DNA of 64,000 nt from Canna indica. Its lineage: Eukaryota > Streptophyta > Magnoliopsida > Zingiberales > Cannaceae. The number at the start of each line of letters is the position of its first letter. Within the stretch, counting starts at the first letter, position 1. Location of the stretch: NCBI GenBank assembly GCA_034359265.1, contig CP136895.1, positions 45,092,001-45,156,000 of the forward strand, in the 5' to 3' direction. Shown piece by piece: positions 22,631 to 33,843 of this stretch. The notes under the pieces are model-generated. The model was given only the letters and a program-made list of their open reading frames with translations, was not told the DNA's origin and searched no databases. A program made the translations under genes and the position numbers.

Positions 22631-22768
22631 GGTCCCGTGTTGCCTCCTCCTGAGCCACCTAACTGGTACACCACGACCCCTGCCTCGACCGCGACTCCGC
22701 CCTCGGCCTCATCTGCCAGCGGAGTTACTTCCGCTACCACTCAACTTAGCATCATCATGTGCTTCCAT
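22631..22768 (-). pseudogene. gag: gypsy gag N-terminus, right of CACTA
   Basis: On the minus strand a start codon at 22766-22768 opens MEAHDDAKLSGSGSNSAG, followed after a stop by a Gly-Arg-rich stretch, typical of the N-terminus of some gypsy Gag proteins. It joins the gag at 15770-17624 if the CACTA element is removed. 22769-22951 is the short untranslated leader between primer site and start. Confidence 0.6.
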
Positions 22769-22951
22769 TTCTAAAAGCAAGAAAGCAATATGCACACACA
22801 ATTTAATATATAAACAACCAAAATTTTTAATCATAAACATGTACTACCATTGGTGCGCAGGTTTAGCTGTCAATCTTGTGACTAGGACATACCATATGCA
22901 GACATGCTAGCAATGCCCCATACGATACCCAATATCCTATTGTCGAACCAC

Positions 22952-22963
22952 GCTCGGATACCA
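22952..22963 (-). other. gypsy primer-binding site
   Basis: Minus strand TGGTATCCGAGC, a variant of the initiator-Met tRNA complement, three bases from the LTR edge at 22967. It fixes the LTR to the right as the 5' LTR. Confidence 0.8.
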
Positions 22964-22966
22964 CAT

Positions 22967-23970
22967 TGTCACACCCCAAATACGGCATGACCGGCTAGAG
23001 TACCACACGTACCCTGAAGCCTAACCGAACCAAACCACATATGCAATATAAAATCAAAACATTTTATAAAACCATTTGACTGATGAAAACATAAACAGGA
23101 CTTCTATAAATTCTCCAACCAAATAATTAAATATTCAAATGCTCAAACCTTTAAGGAATAAAGTCCTTTAGAACATGAATAAACTCCTCCAACATAAAAG
23201 TCTGGAATAAAAACTACCCTAAGTTCATATGACTCAATAAATAAATAAAATAAAATGATAAAGCTAAAACTTGGGTATCCACCCTGACCACGACATGTAA
23301 GGAGACCCATTATCCCTGCTGCCATTAGTTGCGCTACTGCATCCAAGTACCTCTCTGATCACGCTCAAGTGATGTAAAGAAAATATAAAAGAGGGTAAAT
23401 CCAACTAGGACTTAGTGAGCAGATCAGAACTCAAACCACCATATCCAACATTATTAAATCCATCGTATAATCAAACATAAAATGGTAAAAGCATAACTCA
23501 TAAGCAATTATCAATATGCAGGTCAATCCTCCTGTACATCATATAATAACCAGCAGAAGATAGTTATCCAACTAATAAATACATGCTCAAGCATCATCAC
23601 ATATGTCAACCCAGACCCGTCGGTCCCACATAGCCACATAGGGTAGGTAGTCGATGTGGCCTCTGAACTATCACCCAGCTCAGAACCATCTCTTTGGGGC
23701 ATCCTCTCACCTCACCAGAACGGGATCTTTCGAACCATCTCTTTGGGGAATACATTCCCCTCACCGGTCGGGAATCCAAACCGTCTCTTTGGGGTATGAT
23801 CTCCCCTCACCGGCCGAAACTTCCGGAATAGTGCCAAAATCGACTCTTTGGGGCATAACCTCCCCTCACAGGTGAGGCTTCAGTGAATATGCACCACGCA
23901 CAGCACACACACATACATAGCATACTAAGATGAATAATCCTTCCACATAACATATATATATATAAATATG
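22967..23970 (-). mobile_element. gypsy 5' LTR, segment 1 of 3
   Basis: Left part (plus-strand view) of a ~2.5 kb LTR starting TGTCACACCCCAAATACGG. The two gypsy solo LTRs at 43702 and 53294 share this edge. It is split by a copia solo LTR at 23976. The remaining parts are 24575-25195 and 38039-38962; the three sum to about 2.55 kb, matching the intact solo LTR of 2561 bases. Confidence 0.8.
23684..23875. repeat. minisatellite in gypsy LTR, four degenerate units
   Basis: Four tandem units starting near 23684, 23733, 23779 and 23837 (46-58 bases each). Each contains a CTCTTTGGGG core and then a CCCCTCACC segment, so each unit could fold GGGG against CCCC. Confidence 0.75.
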
Positions 23971-23975
23971 CTATG

Positions 23976-24574
23976 TGAAAGGAATAGTGCCCTTGAGCCA
24001 ATCACATATCGATGTGTTTAGGGACTATTCAAGGGTAATCAACTTAATGAGACAACTTTTTCATCATATGCTGCATCTTTACTCATAGAGATTGTGATGA
24101 ACTCCATGAACCCGGGCAAATGATGAGATCATGCTAGTGAGACTTGGAATCCAAATGCCCATGTTCTAAATGTTCCTAGTCATATGATCACCAATTAGGG
24201 GATTGGTGATTTCGGATAGACTAGTGCACTTGGTTTGTGCCCTATACGATAAGGGGTAGCCGATCTCATAGTTACCTATGAGCCGTCATTAATGTACAAG
24301 CAAAGGTACACATTAGGGAATGAGTTCACTGAACAGGCCTACAGTCATCGTTATTGTTACGAGGTGCTTGGTGTGGACTATTGTTGGAGAATGAGCACGT
24401 GTGCGTCTCAAGACGGGGATAGGATCAGTCATACCAACCGTGATTTGAGATACATCTTCACCTTATTCTCCAATGCTGAATTCCTTAATATTTCTAAAGT
24501 AGATAATTGTTTTCGAGATGATTTGAATTTTTAAATTGCTATTTCCGCTGTGTTTTTCGAATCCCATCCCAACA
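23976..24574 (+). mobile_element. copia solo LTR, target duplication CTATG
   Basis: 599 bases, TGAAAGGAATAGTGCCC...ATCCCATCCCAACA, flanked by perfect CTATG direct repeats at 23971-23975 and 24575-24579. It belongs to the LTR family at 5010-6758, matching its first ~390 bases, and has the same 3' end as 38963-39030. It is much shorter than the ~1.7 kb sequence at 5010, so it is either an internally deleted derivative or a short-LTR subfamily. A solo LTR forms by recombination between the two LTRs of an element. Confidence 0.85.
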
Positions 24575-25195
24575 CTATGATCATACATCAGCCTCTCCAT
24601 GTCCTCATGCCATACATCACATATCACATGTCTATAAGTAATAATGTTCACACCGCATAAATATGAAACATAATACACATAGGCCATATTTATGCATAAC
24701 ATCATATCAGTGCATCTCATAAATCATGACACAAGAATTTAAGTACATCTCAACCGGCATAACATCACAAGCACATGATATAGGCATGAGTCTACATAAC
24801 AAAACATGTAAGCAATAAAAGTATTATTCAAAGACAACCCTTACCCAAGGTATTAAATATAGCGAGCATATACGATAGAAGACCAACCTCTTGTGACCCT
24901 AACCACGCCTCTTAGGGCCGGCCTACCCCCCTTACCCGAGTGCTCTAAGAGCAAGGGGGGTTCGGACCTACAAGTCCTCCATAGGGTCGCCTCAAACAAC
25001 GTTTATCCAAAGTTTCTATGTCTCTAATTGACAGTTCGTTATTCTTCCCAATTGTAAGTCTCCACCATTGTGTATGTTCTAATGGCATATGAAAATACCC
25101 CTAATGTGTAATCTCAATGTTTAAACAAGTCGCAAAATCCCCTACATGTGTCAAACAAGACAATGTTTCGTGAGATCTTTAGCCTTGTTTGAATC
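24575..25195 (-). mobile_element. gypsy 5' LTR, segment 2 of 3
   Basis: Middle part of the gypsy LTR after the copia solo LTR. It contains the C-rich phrase CTACCCCCCTTACCCGAG with a G-rich complement-like stretch near 24950. It ends at 25195, where CACTACAACAAAATG begins. Confidence 0.7.
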
Positions 25196-26675
25196 ACTAC
25201 AACAAAATGAAGTGAAGACGACGCTTATTTTTAAAAAAATGGGCGTCTTTTTCAAGCCTAAAAATTTAATTTAGAACCTTTTAGGAGAGCCGATTATCGT
25301 GTAAAAAACAAAATGAGAAAAAATTTAATTACCGGCGCTGCATACTTAATATCCGGCGCCATTTATAGGAAGCGGCGGGTAATTAATACCACCCAGCGCC
25401 ATTTATTAATGGCGACGGATATTAATTACCCGGCGCCTTCCATAAATGGCGCCGGATAATTAGTACCCGGCACCGTTAATACAAGCCGCCGGGTATTAAT
25501 TACCCAACGTAGTGAAGAGCCGAATAATTAATACCTAGTATTATTAATAAAGATGGGTAATTAATACCCGACACTATTAATTACCTAGGTATTAATTATC
25601 CGGGTATTAATTACCCAACTAAAATAGCTATTAACAACATATATTGTTTTAATGTCTTCAACAAATAATCAACAAAATGAAATAGCATTACTTTTTGCCT
25701 ATACATATTAATCCTCAATCATCAATAGTAAAATAAAAAACCCATTCTGCCACTATTTTTTAGGTGGTAAATCATACAGAATTAAAAACTCATCAGTAGT
25801 AAATCATGCTTTTTTTTTGAAAAATAATCAATTGTATTCATTCAAAAGTATAGAGGGAATACAAAAAGAGGGAGGGAGAGAACATAAAATAGAAGCAAGA
25901 AAAAAATGGGGAACAAGACCCCCATGAAAAAGCACACTACAGAATCATCGAGTTACAAGTGTAGACCATCGTAGAAAGAGCTAGGGATCGAGAGTTCTAG
26001 AGCACAATCTCAAAGAATCTCCGATTCCACTCACACTATATAAACCAGCTCCACACCAAGAGGATCCTTGCTTTTCTGAGGTTCATTTCGAAGTGTGGAG
26101 CATTCCCATCGTGGTAGCCTAATACAGAATGTTTAGGTGGCGCCTTCCATAAATGGCGCCGCATAATTAGTACCCCCCGGTACCGTTAATACAAGGCGCC
26201 GGGTATTAATTACCTTGAGCCATTTATAGAAAACACCAAGTATTAATTACCTAGCGTAGTGAAGAGCAGAATAATTAATACCCGTTATTAGTAATAAGGA
26301 TGGGTAATTAATACCCGACATTATTAATTACCTAGGTATCAATTACCCGGGTATTAATTGCCCAACTGAAATAGCTATTAACAACATATATTGTTTTAAT
26401 GTCTTCAACAAATAATCAACAAAATGAAATAGCATTACTTTTTGCCTATACATATTAGTCATCAATCATCAATAGTAAAATAAAAAACCCATTCTGCCAC
26501 TATTGTTTAGGTGGTAAATCATACAGAATTAAAAACTCATCAGTAGTAAATCAAGTTTTTTTTTGAAAAATAATCAATTGTATTCATTCAAGAGTATTGA
26601 GGGAATACAAAAAGAGGGAGGGAGAGAACATAAAAAAGAAGCAAGAAAAACATGGCGCCTTCCATAAATGGTGCA
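25196..26675. mobile_element. CACTA-like element, left end only, with internal duplication
   Basis: Begins CACTACAACAAAATGAAG, then an imperfect inverted pair GACGACGCTT / GGGCGTC. A long subterminal region follows, built from TAATTACCCGG and GGCGCCGGGTATTAATTACC phrases in both orientations. A block starting near 25431 is repeated from 26138 (offset 707). A 3' LINE fragment sits between (25810-26137), and a shorter LINE piece recurs at about 26552-26652. The right end is missing: a copia LTR begins at 26676. 60858-61578 is a reverse-complement copy of part of it. No coding sequence. Confidence 0.65.
25810..26137 (-). mobile_element. LINE 3'-end fragment (minus strand)
   Basis: Minus strand, ending in an A-tract (T9 at 25810-25818 on the plus strand). 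Its complement closely matches the plus-strand copy at 60858-61184, which translates to ILLAWSWFIWCERYRRCLE, like the last part of plant LINE reverse transcriptases. It is 5'-truncated and ~330 bases long. Confidence 0.5.
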
Positions 26676-28147
26676 TGTTGGCTTTAGGTTTTCAACCTTA
26701 GTCTTAATCTCGATTTTGATAGTTTTGATGATAATAAACATGGAACTAATAATTTCATTGAGAATATCTGCAGGTTCCATATCAGTAGCGTTTGATTTCC
26801 TCGATCAAAAAAATCAGAAATCGAAAGGAAATTGATCGTCGCGCTCGGGTTCATCGCGGAAACTTCTCGAAGAGCGACGCGTGCACCAAAGACGTATTGG
26901 GCGGGCTCAAAGATCACTTGAAAGCTCTCCAAGTTGATGGTCGTTGAAAGCCAGAACCCGAAAATGAAGCGCGAAAGAAATAGGCTGAAGAAATAAACTT
27001 CAACCTAGGTTCGGTCGACCGGGCGGGCGACCGAATGAAGGTAAAAAGTAGCAGAGCTACTTCGGTCGACCGGGTGATTGATCGATGGAAGCCCAAAATG
27101 GGCAGTAGCTCGGGCGGTCGACCTGTCAGTCGACCGACCTACTGATACTCGAGATGCGAGATCGCGTCGGTCGATTGAAGTTTGGGATCAATAGTTTTCC
27201 GTTTGGCGATCGACCTGTCGGTCGACCGACCAAAGAGAAAAGAGAAGCGGTCGAAAGATCGGTCGACCAGTCGATCGACCGACCATTTGGTCAACCGACC
27301 ATTCGACCGGCGGCCTGTAACGAATAGTTTTCTATTAGTTGAACAGCTATTTCTTCAGCAGGGTATAAATATACTCTCATATGATTCTTTTAACTTCTTT
27401 CTTGACTTCTACAGATATTATTGAGCATCTAAAGGGGAATTTAAAGCCTTCCAAGTGATTGATTATAGCGCGCCTATTCTTCTATCGAGTTCTTTTTCAA
27501 GCGCCAGCTGCTTCCCTCAACTCTAATGCAACACAAGATTTATCTTCCAGCAAGTTGGAGGTACTAAGGCTTGGAAAAGAGTAGATAATTTTGTTTTACT
27601 TTAAACTCTTTTCCTTTGTAATTTTATCTGTTGTTTGAACTGGTTTTTGATTTGGGTTTGTGAGAAGACCTTGTGTTAGGTCTTGCGTATAAGTGGTATC
27701 CTTAGTGTAGAGGGAATAAAGCCACTTGTGTAAACGTAGTATTTACTATGATTAGTTAAGTTGTCCCTTAGGGTTGAGGTGGAAGAGTGCTCTCGATAAG
27801 AAGGCGGAGACTTCCGGGTGTGGAAGTACCTTAGGTCGAGAATGAGACTCTTCAAGTGAAAAGTCCTCTGTGTAAGGGAAATGTAAATTAATCTAGTAAA
27901 ATTAGTTTGGAAATTCTAAGCGGGGTGCTTAGGTAGTGGAGTAGGCATTGGGGTTGAACCACTATAAAATCTCAGTGTTTGCATTGATTCTTAATTTCGT
28001 GCTTAATTGCTTTATCATTTATCTTACTTCTGCAATCAATTGTAAATTGCCTAACTAATCTAAGAAAACGATTAAAATTGAATTTAAGCTAATCAAATTA
28101 GTAAACACACTATTCACCCCCCCTCTAGTGTCGTCATTTCACCAACA
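26676..28147 (+). mobile_element. 5' LTR of gag-only Sirevirus-like element
   Basis: 1472 bases, TGTTGGCTTTAGGTTTTC...CATTTCACCAACA. It has a palindrome cluster at about 27008-27310 (GGTCGACCGACC forms) and a TATAAATA box at 27364-27371. A C-run/CTCTAGTGTCG motif lies near the 3' end, as in the 6759 family. It is the first of three LTR copies in a composite (26676, 32819, 36498). Confidence 0.85.
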
Positions 28148-28149
28148 AT

Positions 28150-28161
28150 TGGTATCAGAGC
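28150..28161 (+). other. primer-binding site, initiator-Met tRNA
   Basis: TGGTATCAGAGC, a perfect complement to the plant initiator-Met tRNA end, two bases after the LTR. Confidence 0.9.
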
Positions 28162-28214
28162 GGGTTGTGGATTGAGATTTCACCATCTCTTCTACATCTA
28201 GTCTCGATCTAGAA

Positions 28215-28766
28215 ATGGCTTTAGAGAGTATAGCATTTGCACCACCTAGGTTTGATGAGAAAAATTTTGGTGTTTGGAAAAGTAGGATGTATACTTTTCT
28301 TAAAACACAAAGTTTAGATCTATTGTGCATGCTAAAAAATGAATATGTTGAGCCCACCATTGACATTAATGAGTGGACTCAAGATCAAATTAGATTGTTT
28401 GAATTGAATGCTAAGGCAACGCATTTTCTTTATTGCTCATTCTCAAATGATATACTTGAAAAAGTTATGCATTATTCTTCTGCATTCGATATTTGGGCTT
28501 GCTTAAATATGTTATATGTTTATGCGAAAACCGAAGAGCTTAACACTTTTGTTAAGGGTGGTGATGACAATGGTCATCCCCCTAGTACTAACATCGGTTT
28601 GGATGATTTTAGTGCTTCTAGTCAAAAAAGCAAATCAAAAAGCAGAAAAAGAAAGGTGATATGCTACTTGTGCAAGGAAAAGGGGCACATTAAGAGGAAT
28701 TGTCCTTTATCAAAGAAAAATCCTAAAAGGAGGACATGTGCTTCAACATCCACCTCCAAATCATAA
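28215..28766 (+). pseudogene. gag: Gag N-terminal part with first zinc knuckle
   Basis: 183-residue open frame, starting 53 bases after the primer site. It has a Gag N-terminus (PPRFDEKNFGVWKSRM) and NEWTQDQIRLFELNAKA of the UBN2 region, then a jump (WACLNMLYVYAKTEELN) where roughly 100 residues present in the 544-residue Gag at 8253 are missing. The zinc knuckle CYLCKEKGHIKRNC follows (CX2CX4HX4C, intact). It ends in a stop at 28766, and the Gag resumes at 28907. The internal deletion would remove much of the particle-forming domain. Confidence 0.8.
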
Positions 28767-28906
28767 GAAGCATCCTCTTGTCATGACTATGAAGGCACAT
28801 CCAAGGTTTGCCTCATGAGTATCCATGATGATGTACAATATTCCACCTTTAGTCATGATAAAGATATAGCATATGATAGTGATGCTAGTTCTTCACATTA
28901 ATCAAA

Positions 28907-29753
28907 ATGTCATATGAAGAATTAGTACAAGAATGTCAAAGTATGTGTGCCATGCATTTGAAAAAGAGTAAAGAAATGAAGAAAATTAAAAATGATAACT
29001 CTAGGCTCACTAAGGATTTGCAAGCTCTAAAATTAGAAAATAAAAATTTAAAGGCAAATCTAAGTTCCTCAAGTGTTGATTGCCATGGTAGTATTGATGT
29101 TTTGAGAACTAGTAATTCTTGTCATGACAATTTTAAGATTGAAATTGAAGACCTAAAAAGTGAGAATATTGACTTGAAAAATAAAAATGATGATTTGAAA
29201 AATATCTCGAAAGTTGAGATTGAGAATTTGAAAGTAGAAAATATGAAAATCAAAAATGAAAATAGTATGAGGAAATCTCAAATGCAAGCCTTACATAAAT
29301 CAATAAATGATTTGAAAAATGAGGTCATTTTCTTGAATAGGAAAACTAGTAGTTTATCATATATCTCATCTTTTAGAAATCCTAAAAAGAAAAATATTCC
29401 ATCTAAGAATGCAAATGTTCATCATGTCTCTCATGCCATGCATCACTAGACCTCATAATTATAAGAAGATGAATGAGGCTTCTAAGAATGCTCATACTCA
29501 TCATGTTTCACATGACAAGCATTCTAAAAATAAATCTCATGTCCATGTTAAAAATGAAAAGAAAATTTTTTATGGACATTGCTTTTGTTGTGGTACATAT
29601 AGGCATGCCATCTCTGATCGTGTCTTTGAAATGAACCCAAGTGTTGTGAAAACACTCTGGGTACCTAAGCCCACTAACCTCCTAGGACCCAAAGCCATTT
29701 GGGTACCAAAAGTCTCATCTTCTCTTGTAGGGGGAGCTACCACACAAGGGTGA
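28907..29753 (+). pseudogene. gag: Gag C-terminal part: coiled coil and second zinc knuckle
   Basis: 28907-29449 encodes a Lys/Glu/Asn-rich heptad-like coiled coil (IEDLKSENIDLKNKNDDLK). After a frame change, 29409-29753 carries the second knuckle CFCCGTYRHAISDR, whose last Cys is Arg and whose Gly before His is Arg. The two WVPK motifs follow at the C-terminus. This is the same architecture as the Gag at 8253. No protease, integrase or RT follows, so the element lacked pol and would depend on enzymes from a relative. Confidence 0.8.
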
Positions 29754-29756
29754 GAT

Positions 29757-32580
29757 GAAGGTGGTTGATTGAAGTTGCTTGAGGATTCAAAGAGTGAACC
29801 ATTTCAAAGTTGCAACTTCAAGTCATGTAGATGTCTATGGTAAAGTTGGCATCAAAACTATTTCGATATCATCTTCTAACTTGCATTGTTTTACCTTAGT
29901 TGAAGTTTATGATGCCATGTTTAATTGAGTTGTTTTCCCATCTCTTGTAAAAGAGTTCTTTGAAAATATTTTTGATTTTGATTTCCCGATCTCCTCGGAG
30001 ATCCAGGTGGCCTGTAATGGGCCTAAGCGACCTTGCGGTTCTAATTCGTAGGCACATTGTGACCTTTCGGTTTTCAACCAATAGGAAGGGTTGGAGATCT
30101 TATGTTTCAAAATTTTATATTTTGAGATCTCTTGATTCATTTTGTTATCATGAATAATTTCTTTGAAAATGAATCCATGCTATTTAGTAAAGTTGAAGTT
30201 GATAAATGATACTTGGTTTTTCACTTCGCTATTTAGTTTAATAGCTTGCATGTAGATTTGATTTCATGTTCTACTTATAAAGTATACTTGCAAGTTATAA
30301 ATATTATAGGAAGGCTAACTAGGAAGAAAAACATTAGTTTGGCTAAATCATCATGAATAGGGTAATCTTGGTAAATTCAAAATCTTAGTGTTATACCTCA
30401 ATGCTTAAGATTAAAGTATGTCTCTATACTCATGATTAGAATTACATGTTAAATCCATGAATTTTCATGAGTAGCTAGATTCTTAGTACTTAGGCAAATT
30501 TCATTGAACGAAACTTACTCTAGGTTGATACTAGAGACCTTATCATTAAGTCCAAACTAGTTAAGCATAGGTAGAGATCTTATTCCTTAAATGTTTCATA
30601 TCTTAGGATCTCTTAGATTCATTTTGATATCAAGATATCCTCATTTAAAATGAATCTTTTCTATCTAGCATAGGTTGAATTGTTAATGAAAATTTGCATT
30701 GAACCTTGCTATTTTGTATGCTAGCTTGCTAGTAGGCATATAATTTCATTATTATACTAATGAAGCCTTCTTACAAGTTAAGAAAGTGATGAAAATTTGA
30801 AAGGCTATGTTATCTAAAAGAAAATGAAAAATGAAATGAAAAGTTGGGCAAATTTGTAAGAAAAATGTATGAATTTAATTTTGCAAAAACCTTTGTATAG
30901 TAATTGAATATTCATGCTTAAATGATTTCTCTATGCTCATGATTGATTATGCATGATAGATATATGAAATTTCATGAGTAGAAAAATATTTTGATAACTT
31001 AGGCAATTTCATAATATCTTGATTGAATAAAACTTGCTCTAGGTTAAACTCATTTTAGAGACTTCATTTTAAGTTAAAAATGAAATGAGCATGTTTAGAT
31101 ACACATATCACATGAGTCTAGATATTTAAAATTTGAAAATTCATATCTAGATGATCAAATATAATTGGTATCTCAATATCTCAGTTTAGAGGACATAAGT
31201 TTGAGAAGTTTGACCCAAGTCAACAAATCGACTTGGAAAATTTATTTTAAGTCCAAAACTTAATAAACATATTTAGGAATAGGTATGACATGTTTCCATG
31301 CTCTTAGAGTGAACAATTCACATGGATATGGACAATAGAGGTCAATTTATGTTTACCTCTTTTTTGAACCATGTTGACTCAAGTCAACAAGTTGACTTAA
31401 AGGTCTCATTTATGATCCATATTTGAGAAACATATTTAGATTTACTCATGTTACGTATCCATAGGTTTAATTTTGAAAAATCATGAGTAAATGTTAAGAT
31501 TCAAACTTAGCAAGTTTCATAAAAACTAGTTAGTTTTGAATGAAACCATTCTAGGTTGATATCTTGACTTAAGGACATAATTTTCATCTCAAACTTGACA
31601 TATACTCCTTACATGACCATCATATGGTGTCATGAAAGTTTGAATGAAAATTGAACAAGTTTTAAGAATAACTAAAAATTACCTAAACACCATTTCAATC
31701 TACAATAGGTATTAATTTCAGTTATTTATAGAAAAATATAAAAAAATCCTTTTTAATTGATTCTTGAAACTACACATTTACTGGAAAATCTAGTTTTATC
31801 AGTAAAAATTTTAAAAAGTTTCATCAAGAATCTAATTTATAGTGAAATTTTGAAGTTGGATTTTCAAAATGCAAAGTATCATCTTTTTGAAATATCAATT
31901 TTTTTTTTCAATACTTTGATTTTTTTAAAACTTCAAATGAAAGTTTGTGTATACCAGTTTGATTATGTTTCTAATACCATTCACACCATTGATTGAGTAA
32001 AATCATTCCTATGAATGATTTTGAATTCTTGAATGATAGATAGAAATATCTAGTATTTTGGTCAAAATCAATATAAGATGAAAAATGAACTTTGATTTTT
32101 AAATTTATTTTTAGTTCAAACTTGATACATGCATTTTCAAATGACCATTCAATAATTGGTATCAAAAATTTTCATCCAAAAATTGATTTCAAAAATATTT
32201 GTCAAAAATATGACTTTGTATAAACTTAAAAGTTTGATTTTTGAAAACTTTAAGTATAGGTTGACCTAAGTCAACAAAGTGAATTAAAAATTTCATCTTA
32301 AGCCCAAACTTAATTCATAGACTTACATTATCTCATGTTTGATGTCTAGAAGCCTAAATATGAGAAAACATGAGTAGATATCAAAATTGAGACTTAGCAT
32401 TTTCATAGTTTTCATGCATATGTCAAATGAAACCATGCTAAGTTAAACATTTATTTTTCATCCTTTTGGTTGAGATTTTCATGTTTCATGAAAATAATCA
32501 TTGAAGTCTCAACTTCATGAAAAAAAATAATTGTGTTTCATCCCTTTGATTAGATTGTCCTTTTTATTGCCCTTTTTGAT
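29757..32580 (+). other. pol-less AT-rich spacer with ~165-base degenerate modules
   Basis: About 2.8 kb without coding potential, in the place of pol. A phrase of the form CATTTTAAGTCCAAACTTAA followed by ACATATTTAG recurs near 30541, 31060, 31240, 31405, 31570, 32085 and 32290. Spacings are near 165-205 or about three times 172, so the spacer looks built of a diverged tandem module. Several modules contain an imperfect palindrome such as CAAGTCAACAAGTTGACTT. 29975-30115 is richer in GC and resembles the complement of 49700-49830 in the other gag-only element. Confidence 0.6.
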
Positions 32581-32818
32581 TGATGTCGAAAGGGGGAGAA
32601 ATGTGTAGTCAAAATTGGGAGAAATGTATAGTTAAAATGGGGAGAAACGTATAGGTAAAGGGGAGGAAAATATAGGAAATCCATGCATATAGATATGGAA
32701 AGTTTATTGTTATAGATATGCATGTTGATAGGGGGAGAAATCCCTTAGTTGATATCCTTGTGCTTTAATGATTATATATTTTCTTAAGGATGTTTGTAAT
32801 CATCAAAAAGGGGGAGAT
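32581..32818 (+). other. multiple polypurine tracts
   Basis: Five AAAGGGGGAGA-type tracts near 32587, 32634, 32656, 32729 and 32804. The last, AAAAAGGGGGAGAT, abuts the LTR at 32819. The arrangement is the same as at 13224-13514. Confidence 0.75.
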
Positions 32819-33843
32819 TGTTGGCTTTAGGTTTTCAACCTTAGCTTTAATCTCGATTTTGATGATAACAAATATGGAACTAATGATATTATTGAGAATA
32901 TTTGTAGGTTCCATATCAGTAGCGTTCGATGTCCTTGATTGGAAAAATCAGAAAAATCGGAAATCGGAAGGTCATTGATCGTCGTGCTCGGGTTCGTCGC
33001 GAAAACTTCTTGAAGAGCAATGCGTGCAGCAAAGACGTATTGGACGGGCTCAAAGATCACTTGAAAGCTCTCCAAGTTGATGGTCGTTGAAAGCCGGAAC
33101 CCGAAAATGAAGCATGGAAGAAATAAGCTGAAGAAATAAACTTCAGCCTAGGTTCAGTCGACCGAATGAAGGTAAAAAGTAGCAGAGCTACTTCGGTCGA
33201 TCGGGTGGTCGACTGATGGAAGCCCAAAATGGGCAGTAGCTCGGGCGGCCGACCCATCTGTCGATCGACCTATTGATATCCAAGACGCGAGATCGCGTCG
33301 ATCGATCGATGGATCGACTGAAGGTCGGGATGGATAGTTTTCTGTCTAGCGGTCGACCCGTCGGTCGACCGACCACAGAGAAAAGAGAAGCGGTCGAAAG
33401 ATTGGTTGACCAGTCGGTCGACCGACCATTCTTCCGGCGGCCTATAACGGATAGTTTTCTATCCGTTGAACAGCCGTTTCTTCAGCAGGGTATAAATATA
33501 CCCTCATATGATTCTTTTAACTTCTTCCCTAACTTCTACATATATTATTGAGCATCTAAAGGGGAATTTTAAGCCTTCCAAGTGATTGATTGAAGCACGC
33601 CTATTCTTCTGTTGAGTTCTTCTTCAAGCGCCAGCTGCTTCCCTTAACTCTGCTGCAACACAAGATTTATCTTCCAGCAAGTTGGAGGTTCTAAGGCTTG
33701 GAAAAGAGTATATAATTTTGTTTTACTTTAAGCTCTTTTCCCTTGTAATTTTATCTGTTGTTTGAAGTGGTTTTTGATTTGGGTTTGTGAGAAGACATTG
33801 TGTTAGGTCTTGCGTATAAGTGGTATCCTTGGTGTAGAGGGAA
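32819..33843 (+). mobile_element. truncated middle LTR of composite gag-only element
   Basis: Begins TGTTGGCTTTAGG after a polypurine tract and aligns with the LTR at 26676 for about 1025 bases, to GTGTAGAGGGAA. It then switches to internal spacer sequence equivalent to about 30345. It contains the palindrome cluster (33150-33435) and a TATAAATA box at 33491-33498. The missing last ~450 bases, primer site and gag show a deletion or illegitimate recombination. Confidence 0.8.
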
